A stretch of 64,000 bases of DNA, from contig NW_003546435.1 of the NCBI RefSeq assembly GCF_000090795.2, forward strand, positions 41,649-105,648. Reading direction: 5' to 3'. Under the pieces are notes generated by a model, which was not told the DNA's origin, searched no databases, and was given only the letters and a program-made list of their open reading frames with translations. Made by a program: the position numbers and the translations under genes. Positions 1-10,821 of the stretch are shown here, in pieces. How positions within the stretch are numbered: position 1 is the first letter of the stretch; the number at the start of each line of letters is the position of its first letter. The DNA is from Amphimedon queenslandica (taxonomy: Eukaryota; Porifera; Demospongiae; Haplosclerida; Niphatidae).

Positions 1-499
1 CATATACATGTACCAAAATGTACACGTATATTCTTTTAGCAGCTTTAGTAGAGCAATTCACAAATATTGCGAGTTTTGTGACTCTTTCATTATCTGTCTA
101 CTCCTTGTATGGACCTCTACGACAGAGCTCTTTGCTGGAAATCATTGTTGGTCCACCTGCTGGTGATTATAAACCACACCCAATTCAATAAACATCAACT
201 AAAATGGGTGGACTGGTGGAGGGTTCCAAGATACGGCAAGAAATTAGTTCTAAAAAGTACTGGTTAAAACAGCTCAAAAGAGACCATGGGTAACCGTAAC
301 GTTTTCAATCAACATATAGCATTTACATGTAGTTGGTATGGTAGATGCTGGTCGTGGGAAAAATCAAGAATAATTGCAGCTAAAATACATATCCTGACCT
401 ACAGTATCATGAATACACACTTTTGTTCTCCACTACTTAAAGGGTAACTAAAACAGTTTTTTGAGGTATTTATTTTATCAGCTTCATATGATTTCCTGA

Positions 500-1075
500 A
501 CTTAAGTGTGACAATTACCATTGTTCAAAAAATTTATTCACTGAGATAAGAGTTTCTGAAAATATCCTTTTACTTCCTGCCATGTTACTTCCAGTAGGTG
601 GGTGCGGCTGGACGTGATATCCTTTGTGGCAGACTGGTGATTACTCCATTGCTGCATAGGGGAAAGTAATCCTTTATCCTCATGCCTTGTGATGTAGTAC
701 CACTAATTAAATGATTGAGATCATTAGCTCTCATTATTCTGAGCATGCAACTGCAAGATAATGTCATGATACCACAGGTAAGTGATAAGGTGAATCTTTT
801 GTTATGTTGAGTCTTTTTCTTGCAGCTCCATGCTTAGAACAATGAGAGCTAATGATCATTAAATTAGTGCTACTACATTACAAGGCATGGGAATAAAGGT
901 TATCATTTCCCCCAAAGCAGAAATGGATTAATCACCAGTCTGCCCAAAATGATGTCAGTTTCAGCCATGCCTACCGACAGGAAGTAACATCGCAGGAAGC
1001 AAAAAGAGCATTTTCAAAAGCTCATGTCAGAGAATATTTTTCCTTGAACAATAGGAGCTGTCAGACTTTAAATTA
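500..1075. repeat. Foldback (inverted-repeat) element
   Basis: Two arms of about 260 bp, roughly 500-770 and 822-1075, are reverse complements at about 80% by eye, with a loop of some 50 bp. Shared landmarks are GTTACTTCC near 585 with its complement near 985, GCAGACTGGTGATTA near 629 with its complement near 932, and TTAGCTCTCATT near 724 with its complement near 845. There is no coding capacity. This fits a non-autonomous foldback DNA transposon or large MITE. Exact ends and a target-site duplication could not be fixed. Confidence 0.75.
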
Positions 1076-1141
1076 TGTACATGTATTTGGTTATGAAAAT
1101 TTCTCGCTACTCGGTAAATGTAAACAATGAGGAGGCACATT

Positions 1142-1330
1142 AAAATTTTGGAAAAGAATTTTAAATTATGAAAAGATTGCATATAAAAAATAACTTTTGC
1201 GGATTCGCAATGTTAGTGCCACGCCTTTAATGGCAATTGAAATTTTAGCGGATCTTTAATTTCGTGGTTTCATGCTAACCCGCAAAAATAGCTAAAGTTT
1301 AGCTCCTCAAAATTAAAGCACTATATGGTA
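1142..1330. repeat. Small AT-rich MITE-like repeat, copy 1
   Basis: The stretch resembles 55690-55840 and 61912-62100. All three share a TTTAATGG-type core, a TTAGCxGATTTxxAAT block, and an end reading close to GCACTATATGGTA. Copies differ at many positions, so the family is old. It is non-coding. Exact ends are uncertain. Confidence 0.5.
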
Positions 1331-1902
1331 TTATTATTATAACTATAAACTGCTGTGCATGCCAAATGAAATACAATATACATGTACAAGTCAAGTAGTA
1401 CATATAGCTAGTAATTTTGAAAGGAGCTTTTGGCTTTTTGACAGCCAGTTACCAAAATTAAAGCAGCATGTGGCACTGGCTACACATTTGCCAAATTTAA
1501 ATTCACCAATCAGCAAAAATAAAAAAAACTCGCCAAAATTTTAATCCCAAAACTACCAGTTATGCATTAATAAAGCACTCATGTGAACATGTGACAGGAA
1601 AAAAAATGAAACTAATGGGAGGGGCCTTGCAAAGCTTAAAAATCAAAGCTAGCCAATATTAAACATCTGGTACAAATTTCATTAATTACCAATTTATAGG
1701 CCCAAAATAAATTCATGTTATTAATCCAGGCTACTTAAACATTTAAATTAAGTAGGTTTGGCTCATAACTTGATAAAAATAATGCAACCAAGAAGTGTGT
1801 TTGATTGAACTACCCATACCCCTACATGGGTCATAAGCAATCCACAGTGGCACACACAAAAAATCAATAAATATAAATGAGCATGTATATACATGTACTC
1901 AC

Positions 1903-2192
1903 CTAATATTTCATCAAATATCTTGTACAGACCAGGAACATATGTAATCTGACGCTGCACAATTGCCTTCCTTTCATCATCATAGACCCACAAGAGGTCT
2001 GTTGCATCTTCCACTGAACCAACATACGAATCTGGCCTCAATAGTATCATACCTATAATAGTATATGTTCCAGTTGTGTTTTCTTTTGATAAATTCTTTC
2101 AACAGAAAGCCTCTTATTTGCTCCTTCGCTTATATCTAGAAAAGGCTAAGAGAGTTTCGTTTAAAAAGTTTTTGAGTACTTACAGAAGCCAT
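1903..2192 (-). CDS. TOP2: DNA topoisomerase II, N-terminal exons only (partial)
   Basis: Two exons: 2184-2192 (ATG GCT TCT) and 1903-2145, joined by a 38-bp GT-AG intron in phase 0. The translation begins MASPFLDISEG, followed by RLSVERIYQKKTQLEH and RPDSYVG, then VPGLYKIFDEIL. This is the start of the GHKL ATPase domain of eukaryotic type IIA topoisomerases, which cut and rejoin both DNA strands in replication and chromosome segregation. Exon 2 ends in a GTGAG donor, but no continuing exon is visible in the 1.9 kb to the left. A 17-nt segment at 2048-2064 breaks the frame between the LEH and RPD blocks; without it the frame is continuous. The family call is secure. Whether this is an intact gene with a long intron and an assembly or allelic indel, or a truncated duplicate, is open. 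Confidence 0.8.
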
Positions 2193-2539
2193 TATATACC
2201 TATGACAGTGTCAACTCCACGAGGGGCCACGAGGCTATCGGCGACTTTCTGAGATACGCATGCGCAGAATAGTCTCTGTTGACAGATCTCTGCTTGCAGG
2301 CTATCTATCATGCTTGCATTCATTTTATGTAGCCATTTTTATCACTATGAATAATAATTAGATAGGTCTAGGTGTGGTGATTTCGAATTCAAAACCTCAG
2401 GATTTGAGTCCCACACTTTATTTGCTGTGGAAGGAATTTTAGATAATGTACTACATGTAGAACTGTGTGACCGAATTCCACTTTAAAACTGATACCACCC
2501 ATCAAATTTTTACAGTGTTTAACTTTAAATTCTGGTTAA
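2193..2539. other. Intergenic, TOP2 start to GNPNAT1 3' end
   Basis: This 347-bp spacer holds the presumed TOP2 promoter and 5' UTR and the 3' flank of the acetyltransferase gene. I see no open frame, RNA gene or clear repeat in it. Confidence 0.5.
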
Positions 2540-3136
2540 TTAATCATAAAATCTTTTAGACATAAAAATGACTGATGTGTTCTCAAACTCAAATTTTTCA
2601 TAAAATGGTTTCAATGATGGTAGACAGTCAAGACTAGTCTTGTAACACCCTAGTTTTTGACTCAGTACAGTTGCAGTTTCAACTATTAAATTTCCCAAAT
2701 GCCGTCCTCTGTAGTTTGAATGAACTACTATATCTTCCACTCTACCACGTAAAGCAGTATTGTGAGTGAACTTCCTCTCTACAACTAAAGTACCAGACCC
2801 TACAATTATTGCATTGCTCACATCTTCAATGACCATAATGTAGTGTATGCCAGGACATTGCTTCATTGCGTCAAACTGTGCTTCAAATCGTTCCTTCGTA
2901 ACATCACCAGTTCTGGTTAATTGTCCAAGTAATGTCATATAGCCCTTGTCGTAGTCATTTTTATGAAGTGACCGGAGTACTAGACCTGGTCCTGGATTTT
3001 TGATTGAAATACTGTAATTCATGTAACAGGAAAGGTGAGTACAATCTATTTGTTGGAGTACACTATCGTTAAATAAGACATCATCTTTGTCACAAATCCA
3101 ATCCTTTAGACACCAACCAACTTCCTCTTTCTCCAT
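2540..3136 (-). CDS. GNPNAT1: Glucosamine-6-phosphate N-acetyltransferase, GNAT family
   Basis: A single intronless frame. It transfers acetyl from acetyl-CoA to glucosamine-6-phosphate in the cytosolic route to UDP-GlcNAc, the donor for N-glycans, chitin and O-GlcNAc. The frame opens at 3166, but I prefer the Met ten codons in (3136), giving 198 aa against 184 in human. The opening residues upstream do not match the family. Visible family features are PGPGLVLRSL at the domain start, RGRVEDIVV on the central strand, the acetyl-CoA pyrophosphate loop RGRHLG (GNAT motif A), and CYKTSLDCLP followed by FYEKFEF near the C-terminus. All core regions are present and I see no disabling change. It lies back to back with the KLF gene 275 bp away, so the two may share a promoter region. 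Confidence 0.93.
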   Translation of the reverse strand: MEKEEVGWCLKDWICDKDDVLFNDSVLQQIDCTHLSCYMNYSISIKNPGPGLVLRSLHKNDYDKGYMTLLGQLTRTGDVTKERFEAQFDAMKQCPGIHYIMVIEDVSNAIIVGSGTLVVERKFTHNTALRGRVEDIVVHSNYRGRHLGNLIVETATVLSQKLGCYKTSLDCLPSLKPFYEKFEFENTSVIFMSKRFYD

Positions 3137-3410
3137 TAAACCACGCCCAAACCAGTAAAACCACACCCATCATTTCTACAAGTCACGCCTCTTCGATCTT
3201 TCGATCGCCATCGATTATGTTGTTAGCGAAAACAACTGCGAAATTAACATTATTTATTACTCTTTAACAGAAATCATAATGCACACAGTGTGTGTGGTAG
3301 AAATATTTATAGTAACGCTGTAACTAAATATATCAGATTTCCTTAGAAGGTTATAAGCAAACTAGCCTCGCAGCAACTGCCGGCTTGCTCAGATCAATGC
3401 TTTTGCAGAT

Positions 3411-4287
3411 ATGAGTGGCTCCATTGTGTCAGCACAGACCTTGTATCCCCCACAAAGTATATTTTCAGAGGTGCAAGCAATTCACGATACAGGAGTGTAT
3501 TATGGAGGAGCTGATGACCAAAGCGAGTTCAGAGGAACTGTAAGTTATGCATGATAGGTGGAGCTGCAACACTAATAAACAAATGTCTTTTTTGCAGCTA
3601 AACGAGGAGGAACCTATCAGTTTAGCATCTCTCCTTGAACTGCCATCAGAAGGGTTGATGAAAATAAATGATGCTAATCTGTTAGAAACCGTTTGCCCCC
3701 CTCCTATTGGAGCTGAGGAAGTCCATCACACCTACTACTCTTCTCCATCTCACCACTCCTCTGCTACATCTTCTCCACATGCTTCTTCAGTTCATGGTGA
3801 CATTGGAGAAGCTTATGCAAGTGGAGGCAGCTTGTCTTCCTTGGTGCAGATAGTAAAACTCGCTCAAGACATGGGAGCTTCACAACCAGTAACATCACCA
3901 ATCCCTGGCGGAGGAGCATTTCATTATGAACACACAAACAAGTCAGCTCAGAAAAATAAGGGATCTACAACAGGAGGAGCTCCATCACGTCGTCGTTCCA
4001 AAGAAGGCAAAAAATTTCACGAATGTCCACATGAAGGATGTGACAAGTTGTATAGCAAGACCTCTCATCTCAAGGCTCATCTAAGATCTCACACAGGAGA
4101 GAAGCCTTACAAATGTGACTGGGAAGGATGCAGCTGGAGGTTTGCTCGTTCTGATGAGCTGACTCGTCATTATCGCAAGCATACAGGCATTAAACCGTTC
4201 TCATGTAAGGTGTGCGATCGTACATTTGCCAGGTCTGACCACCTTACTCTTCACATGCGAAGACACAGCTCTTCTGACAAAGCATAA
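3411..4287 (+). CDS. Kruppel-like transcription factor (KLF), three C2H2 fingers
   Basis: Two exons, 3411-3539 and 3598-4287, with a 58-bp phase-0 intron; 272 aa. The three C-terminal zinc fingers (about residues 183-266) are typical KLF. Fingers 1 and 2 have the long C-x4-C spacing and finger 3 the short C-x2-C, joined by TGEKPY and TGIKPF linkers. [28 protein letters not shown] and [12 protein letters not shown] contain the base-contacting positions that read GC/CACCC boxes. The N-terminal half is Ser-, Gly- and Pro-rich and matches no repression or activation motif I recognise, so I give no paralogue number. A Met at 3547 lies inside the intron, so the first exon with the Met at 3411 is preferred. 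It ends 164 bp from the convergent CDC27 gene. Confidence 0.93.
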
Positions 4288-4451
4288 CAATTATTATTCA
4301 TTCGGCTGATTACATGATGTACATGTACACACACACTAATTAATAAGTTAGATAATTATGATTGATAACATCTCAATTACAATTATTATTATTATTGTAC
4401 CATAATGCATTTTACACTTTTGTACATTTATTTTCAAAATAATAGTTAAAA

Positions 4452-7400
4452 TCAATTGTCAGACAGTATGCTATCTTCCGCATGAGGAATAAAATCCTGG
4501 TCTGAAATTCCCTCAATATCATCTAATAACATAAAATGCTGAGAATGAGGCTTTACTAAAGCTACCCCAGCTATCATTCCACTACTACTGTGTGAGTAAT
4601 CCATTGCCCATGCCATGTGAAGGACAGAGTCTTGTGGTCGTCCTAACTTTAGCAGAACCTATCATAACAGTGTGAAAAAGAAATGCTATGAATAACACTA
4701 AATGCCATTGAGTTCAACATAACAGTATTCACAATAAACAGTATCAAATATCAATCACTTCCTTACCCTGCTCAAAGATTTATAGAAAGATGGCTCCTTT
4801 GACAGAAATGTGTATAACTCATTAAGCTGTTTCAAAGATTCCTGTTAAGTTATTAATACACATTAACAAAAAATAACAACTCACATCATATTGCTCTAAA
4901 GATTCTAGTATTAGTGCTCTATGATATTTGGGCAAGTAGTTGGAACTGTTGCACTTTACAGCCTTTTCAATAGTACATAAAGCAGTACTGTGATGACCTT
5001 GCTTCTGCTGTATCATTGCCAACTGTGTATAAGCCATGGAACTACAAGCATTAAGTGACAATGCTCTTTTAATATTGACTTCAGCTAATACCCATTTCTC
5101 TTGCTGGAAATATAAGTGTGATAAACCATACCTAAAAAAACCAAACACCATAATAGATGTAATTGCTAGTAGATAAGTAATAGAGCAGTACCAGGCATTA
5201 TAGTGACAAGGATCAATGTTAGTAGCTGCTTGGAAGGAAGTAAGTGCTTTGTCATAGTCCTTCACCAGTGTATATTCCAGCCCTAATAGTGTGTATGAAT
5301 ATGGTATACAAGGGTCTAGCTGGATAGCTCTCTCAAGGTAACGAATGGCAGCATCATGATCTCTGTAGTACTCCATGAGTGAAGACAATACACAAAATGT
5401 CTAAATACAATTAAAAATTTTAAATAACGAAATACATGTACACATGTCTATGTATTGCATACTTGAGGGCAAATTTTGTTAGATTCTTCCATTTCTTCAG
5501 CCAACAGGACAAGTTCATTTTCTTTTTGAAGATGCCACAAAGCTGATCCATACAAGTCCATGCCTTCATGACGGTGTGGATTCTGACAGCGGGCATCACT
5601 GAAGTATTGTGCAGCCTACATGTACGAGAAAAAAGTCTAAGATAAAGTAATTTGACCTCTTACTTTTATGAAATTCTCTTTAAGCATCATTGCTTGTCCT
5701 AAATAAATTAAAACCCTAGGTGAGCTACGATGAGACAATGGCAACTGTTGGAATAGATTGATAGCTTCCTGTGCCTTGTAATTTACTAAACACGAGTAAG
5801 CAGATCCTAGACTTTGCAATAAAAGCAAAATTTTTTCTAATAATAACAAGAAATGATATTAATTGAGACATCATGAACAATTGCTTACTGCATGAAAATG
5901 GTGCAACTTCTTCAGGTATGATGTTATCTTCCATTTTTTCATCATCTTCTTTCACTTCTTCAGACTGGGGTTTATTCTCATCAACACCATATGATGATAT
6001 ATGAGATCTTTTCAAAACATTTCTTGTCAAGTTAGTACTAATAGCTCTCTGCTAAACAAAACAAAATGTCATGTTTTGATCAATGGTTGATTCCAATAGC
6101 ATTGAACTAAGAGCATGAAAACACATTTAAAAACGTTTACATGTACATGTACATATCAGTACATGTAGTTGTCAAAGTGCTTACAACTGTTACTGAATTT
6201 TCAAATTTATTATCAATGTCCATAATTTTTACACATACGTTGTACATGTACATGTATTCAGTCCAATGTGTTAGCTAAAGACCATACAGTTACAAAGTTT
6301 TATTACATTTTTTGTTACATAACTAATGCATGAACTACAGTAACTTTATACAAGCAGGAAAATAAAAACAAATCTCAAACTAAAGTAATACTGATAATTA
6401 TAACATTTTATGAACCTTTTTGCCAATAACAGAAGGATTTTGAATTTTGCCAGTTGGAGCCTTTGCCCTGGATTTGGTTCGAGCAACCTACATAAATAAG
6501 TGGCTAAAATAATTAAATCAGTTATTTCAAACAATATGAACATCAGCGATAAAATATACTTGTTCAAACAAATCACCCAATAAATAATTTAAATTAGGGT
6601 AAAAGTTTTTATTTTGGCAATTACAAATTGAGATTGGAATTAAACAGTCAATATTAATGGTGTGCTCATTATTAATTATTGAAAAATGTTTTATGGAAAA
6701 ATTTCAAAATTGTTACAGCATCACATAAGAATGAAGTCATTAATTTTACACAAAATTGGGTAATATAAAACAATAAAAGTGACCTAGACAATCAAACAAA
6801 TAAAATAGCTACCGATGTATGATTTATTAACAACAAAAACAAACATTGATAAACTATGATGGTGCATTGTATTTCACCAATAGGTGCATTGTGCATCTTG
6901 CCAATCTCAGTCGGTTGATGTCAAATAAAATTTAACACAAAAAAATGTTAAAGTGTATCTTGGTTGCCAACATCATTTTCACACAGTATTAAAAAATTCA
7001 TATGGAGGATGATATTTAGAAAGCTAATTTCGCTACATACAATCTGGTAAAATTCCTTTATTTTGCAAATCATCAAAAATCAATGAAATTTTGCATCTTA
7101 AAAAATAGCCATACAGAATCCATTACACTACAAGAAAAAATACAATAATAAAACACATACAGTTAATGGAGATGGAATAATTTCAGGACGATGTCTTGAG
7201 AATGCTAAACTGCTGGGCGACTTTCCAATTCCACAAAGCCTTGCACTTCTACGTACCTGATGAGAAGGAATTTCCTGTAAAAAAGTAAATGCTATCATTG
7301 TATGTGTATCAAATATAAGTACTTGTAATGTAGGTAACTCGTAATTAACATCAACTGGAGACTCGGTCGTATTTGCGACAGGTAATAAATGCGCATCAGC

Positions 7401-9810
7401 TTCTATTTCCTGGCTACTAGCCTATAAATAGAAATGAAATGAATAATAATACAGTTGATAGGACTTACTTGTTTAGTTGCTAGTTTAGTATGAGGGGTAT
7501 TATGAGAAAGGGACAGACAATAATCAGAAGTAGGTTGATTTGTTGAAGGAGTAAAGTTGAGTGCTCTGGGTGATACCTGTCCAGCAGGGACCTTCTCAGA
7601 GTCAAAATGAAGTGTAGTAGCCAGGCACTGCAAAGCGGGGGTAGATGAAGCAATAGCCTTACCAAGAGCTGAATTATCATACAACTCAGGTGTTACATAG
7701 CCTCCAGCATCAGAGGGAGTAGTCACTTGAATAGCAGGTTTCCCTGATAAGTTATCGAGAGGTCGATCAGGGACTAACATTTGATTATCAGGTTGCTTGT
7801 AATGCTGTCGCTGGTGTAGAAAGCTTGGAACTTGATTGCTATCAAAAACATCTGTTGCTATAACACCTCTCTGCAGTTGACACAGGCTCTCAAAGGCAGA
7901 CCAGAGGAAAGGGTTGTAGTTTAATGCTTGCTTGTATGCTTCACAAGCTTCCTCGGTCAAATGCAATTTTCTACAATAAAGATACTGCGATGATGTACAT
8001 GTGGTTGTATATGATACTAACCTGTTTAAATCTCCTAAAAGTAAAAATGCTACTCCAGCTTCATTATTAAATTTATCTACAATAAAATTTTCATTGCTCT
8101 CTGCAATGCACAATAAACCTCTAAGTCGTAATAATCCATCCTGGTATCTACATGTACAGAAATACAAAGCATCAAGAATATCTTTTAATTGTGTACTATA
8201 TGTAATTATAGTGAGAAATCTAATTTGACATTTGGCATACATACACATGTATAAACAATTAGTTGCATTAGACACATAATTTAAGTGCATCCATAATCAT
8301 AACAAAATGGTAAAGCAATTTAACTCTAATTTTTACTTACTCTTTTAATTCTAAACAACATCTTGCATAAAGAAGAACACACTGAGAGTCACTTAAATAA
8401 TTAGAAAGAAGATACTGGGCTTGTTTCAATCTTCCCAATCGATATAAACAAACAGCTAAAGTATAGGCACTATCAGAAGTCTTTTCTGAAACAAAAACAA
8501 TAGCAAAAATTAATAAAAATTATTGTAAATCACAATTTAACATAATAATAGACAGAAAAATTAATAGATACATTTAATTAAATATTTTGCAGTGTGCTAA
8601 TTTCGCTTAAGCATCCATGTCAAATTCTAAAGGCACCAGATGAATGCAACATTCATTGATTGCTTTTGGATAAACTTTGAAAATTCCAATGTTAATGGGA
8701 ATTACCATATAAGTGGTTTTTTTCGAGGGAAGTATATTTCAAGAAATCTGCTAAAATTCCAATTTGCAGATTTTAATTTCGCAAATTAGTCAACTAGTCA
8801 TTTTTGACAAAATTTGGCCAAATTCCAGTACAGGGTGCTTAATTAAATTTTGAAGCAACTCTAAAAATTTGTAAAAAATTCAATTTGGATCTCAAACTTG
8901 CCACATAACGTCAGAACATGTATACATTATGTATCAGAAAAATTATAAAAATGAAAAATTCTCTCCTAGTCATTGTTGACAAAATTTGGCCAACTCCCTA
9001 TACTAAGTATAGGGTCTTTGGCCGAATTTTAGAGCAACTTTAAAAATTCGTATATCAGTTCAAACTTGCTACATAGCATACATGTAAGTACATGCATAAT
9101 GTATCAACAAGTTATTTAAATGGAGAGTTTTTTTACGTAAACAATGTATAACTCTACATGCAGTACAGTATAGGTACAGTGTACAACGCACATAGTATCA
9201 TTATGGAACTCTTCAGCCTTATTCAATAAAAGGTTAGGGATCTCCCATTATTATACAAATTATTACACATTGTACATGTAGATTATTTCTTATTATTTTA
9301 TGGACAGGCTAAAACTATTACATGCTATACTCAATAATTCTCCCATGAAATACAATGGCATATTTTTTACATACATTTCGTGAAATATTCTTGTAAGTTT
9401 TGCAAAAATTAATGCTGGGTATTACCCTCCCACTTTCTCATAGATCCACCACTAAAGTCCTCCATTCATAAATTAAGTTGTCAAATCATTAATCTCTCAT
9501 TATTTATTATAAATTTTTGTACAATAAAATATTCCATTGTAAAAGTAGTAAGTGGACGGTACATCTTATAACCAACCAATCCATACTAAACCACAATTAA
9601 CTATTGTTAATACAGCCAGGACCACCCCTCACTTACTTTCTGAATGTAACATCTCAGCTAAAAAGAGAGCATCAGATACACAATGCTGCTGCAGTAAATA
9701 ATTGACAGAATTCTAAAACAACAATTAAAAAATACAAAAAATTAGATAGATCTACTCACAAAAATAGTTGTGTGATCTGACACATCCATAACCAACTCCA
9801 AAGTGGCCAT
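4452..9810 (-). CDS. CDC27: Anaphase-promoting complex subunit 3 (CDC27)
   Basis: Fifteen exons sum to 2412 nt, 803 aa (human 824): 9760-9810, 9637-9712, 8341-8485, 8022-8147, 7469-7970, 7323-7421, 7161-7274, 6416-6487, 5889-6051, 5664-5836, 5463-5615, 5192-5400, 4885-5131, 4767-4841, 4452-4658. CDC27 is a TPR scaffold of the APC/C ubiquitin ligase; in known complexes its C-terminal TPR groove binds the IR tails of CDC20/CDH1 and APC10. The N-terminal dimerisation TPRs run through NPFLWSAFESLCQL. A long Ser/Thr/Pro-rich, probably phosphorylated linker comes from exons 5-9. C-terminal TPRs include LDPCIPYSYTLLGLEYTLV, DPCHYNAW and FHRA-like YHRALILESLEQYD. The protein ends in an acidic tail. 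Intron 2 (1.15 kb) carries copies of a dispersed repeat. The start codon lies 50 bp from that of DOHH on the other strand. Confidence 0.95.
8770..9130. repeat. Two copies of the intronic repeat family also found in CDC6 intron 1
   Basis: Inside CDC27 intron 2, two head-to-tail units of about 200 bp share the block ACAAAATTTGGCCAA, a GCAACT-TAAAAATT block, TCAAACTTGC and CATGTAxxxAxxATGTATCA. Read on the minus strand they match the units at 13381-14165. The repeat is non-coding. Confidence 0.6.
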
Positions 9811-9860
9811 CTTGATTCAGTGGGCATTAATTAGAAAGCACTACTGACACAAGTGACAAC
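9811..9860. promoter_or_regulatory. Bidirectional promoter between CDC27 and DOHH
   Basis: Only 50 bp separate the two divergent start codons, so both 5' UTRs and any core promoter must lie in or overlap this stretch. No TATA box is evident. Transcription start sites cannot be placed from sequence alone. Confidence 0.65.
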
Positions 9861-10706
9861 ATGGCCAACGAAGAAATTCTGAACAACACAGGGAAAACAC
9901 TTGCTGAGAGATTTCGGGCGTTATTTACCTTGAGAACACAAGGAGGAGACGCAGCTATCAGGGCTATTTCACAGTGTTTACTGGAAGAATCATCTGCTCT
10001 TTTGAAACACGAATGTGCTTATTGTCTTGGCCAAATGCAGGACTCCACTGCCTTACCTGTGCTAAAGAGAGTTCTATCAAACGTTAATGAAGAGCCAATG
10101 GTACGTCATGAAGCTGGGGAAGCTTTGGGTGCTATAGGTGATGCATCGGCTATCCCGTTTCTGAGTAAGTATCTGAATGATGACTCCCCAGCAGTTGCAG
10201 AGACTTGTGCACTAGCAGTAGAGCGTTTACAGTGGCTAAGTGACAAAGATTGTGGGAGGTTTCGTGACAACAATCCGTACCTGTCGGTTGATCCAGCTCC
10301 ACCTACTAATAATGGCTCTGTTAAAGAATGGGAGGAACAATTAAATAACAGGTCATTGTCTCTGTTCTTGAGGTACCGTGCTCTCTTTGCTTTGAGGAAC
10401 AAAGGTGGAGTTGATGCAATTAAAGCATTGACCACTGGATTTAAAGATGAAAGTGCTCTCTTTAAACACGAGATAGCTTATGTATTGGGTCAAATGCAAG
10501 ACCCAGCAGCTATAGAAGCACTGAAACAAGTTCTGGAGGATACATCCCAGTGTCCTATGGTTCGTCATGAATGCGCAGAAGCTTTGGGCTCAATTGCAAC
10601 TAAAGAATGTCTTCAAGTATTGACAGAGTATTGTGAAGACCCTGAACGTATTGTGAGCGAGAGCTGCTATGTTGCTTTGGATATGTATCAGAATGAACAT
10701 AATTAA
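9861..10706 (+). CDS. DOHH: Deoxyhypusine hydroxylase
   Basis: An intronless 281-aa frame (human 302). DOHH hydroxylates the deoxyhypusine residue of translation factor eIF5A, completing hypusine, using a di-iron centre. The protein is an all-helical HEAT-repeat dyad in two halves. Each half carries two His-Glu pairs that bind iron: H50-E51 (LLKHECAYCLGQMQD), H83-E84 (MVRHEAGEALGAIG), H203-E204 (LFKHEIAYVLGQMQD) and H236-E237 (MVRHECAEALGSIA). All four pairs are intact, so it should be active. The halves are joined by a linker near residues 125-160. It starts 50 bp from CDC27 on the opposite strand and ends 115 bp from the 3' end of CDC6. A Met at the first position of the frame is the natural start. 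Confidence 0.97.
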   Translation: MANEEILNNTGKTLAERFRALFTLRTQGGDAAIRAISQCLLEESSALLKHECAYCLGQMQDSTALPVLKRVLSNVNEEPMVRHEAGEALGAIGDASAIPFLSKYLNDDSPAVAETCALAVERLQWLSDKDCGRFRDNNPYLSVDPAPPTNNGSVKEWEEQLNNRSLSLFLRYRALFALRNKGGVDAIKALTTGFKDESALFKHEIAYVLGQMQDPAAIEALKQVLEDTSQCPMVRHECAEALGSIATKECLQVLTEYCEDPERIVSESCYVALDMYQNEHN

Positions 10707-10708
10707 TG

Positions 10709-10710
<2 letters not shown>

Positions 10711-10742
<32 letters not shown>
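10711..10742. repeat. (AAT)n microsatellite after the DOHH stop
   Basis: About ten uninterrupted AAT units lie in the presumed 3' UTR of DOHH. Confidence 0.9.
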
Positions 10743-10821
10743 TGTATGTCCATGTTTAATATTATATTGACTGAGTTATAATAGTGTTAATAGTGATCAA
10801 TCTAATCACAGATAAAAATGT

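Larger units (their letters stand above)
1..1902. other. Repeat-rich stretch left of the TOP2 exons
   Basis: No exon that I recognise lies here on either strand. The stretch holds a foldback element (500-1075) and a small AT-rich MITE-like copy (about 1142-1330). If the topoisomerase II gene is intact, this is part of a long intron and its next exon lies left of the window. The conserved block that should follow the exon ending at 1903 was looked for on the minus strand and not found. Short reading frames here fall within repeats and are probably chance. Confidence 0.6.

Noticed and set aside
3547-3597. Alternative KLF start at 3547
   Set aside because: This Met is inside the intron. The donor at 3540 and acceptor ending at 3597 join a better first exon starting at 3411.
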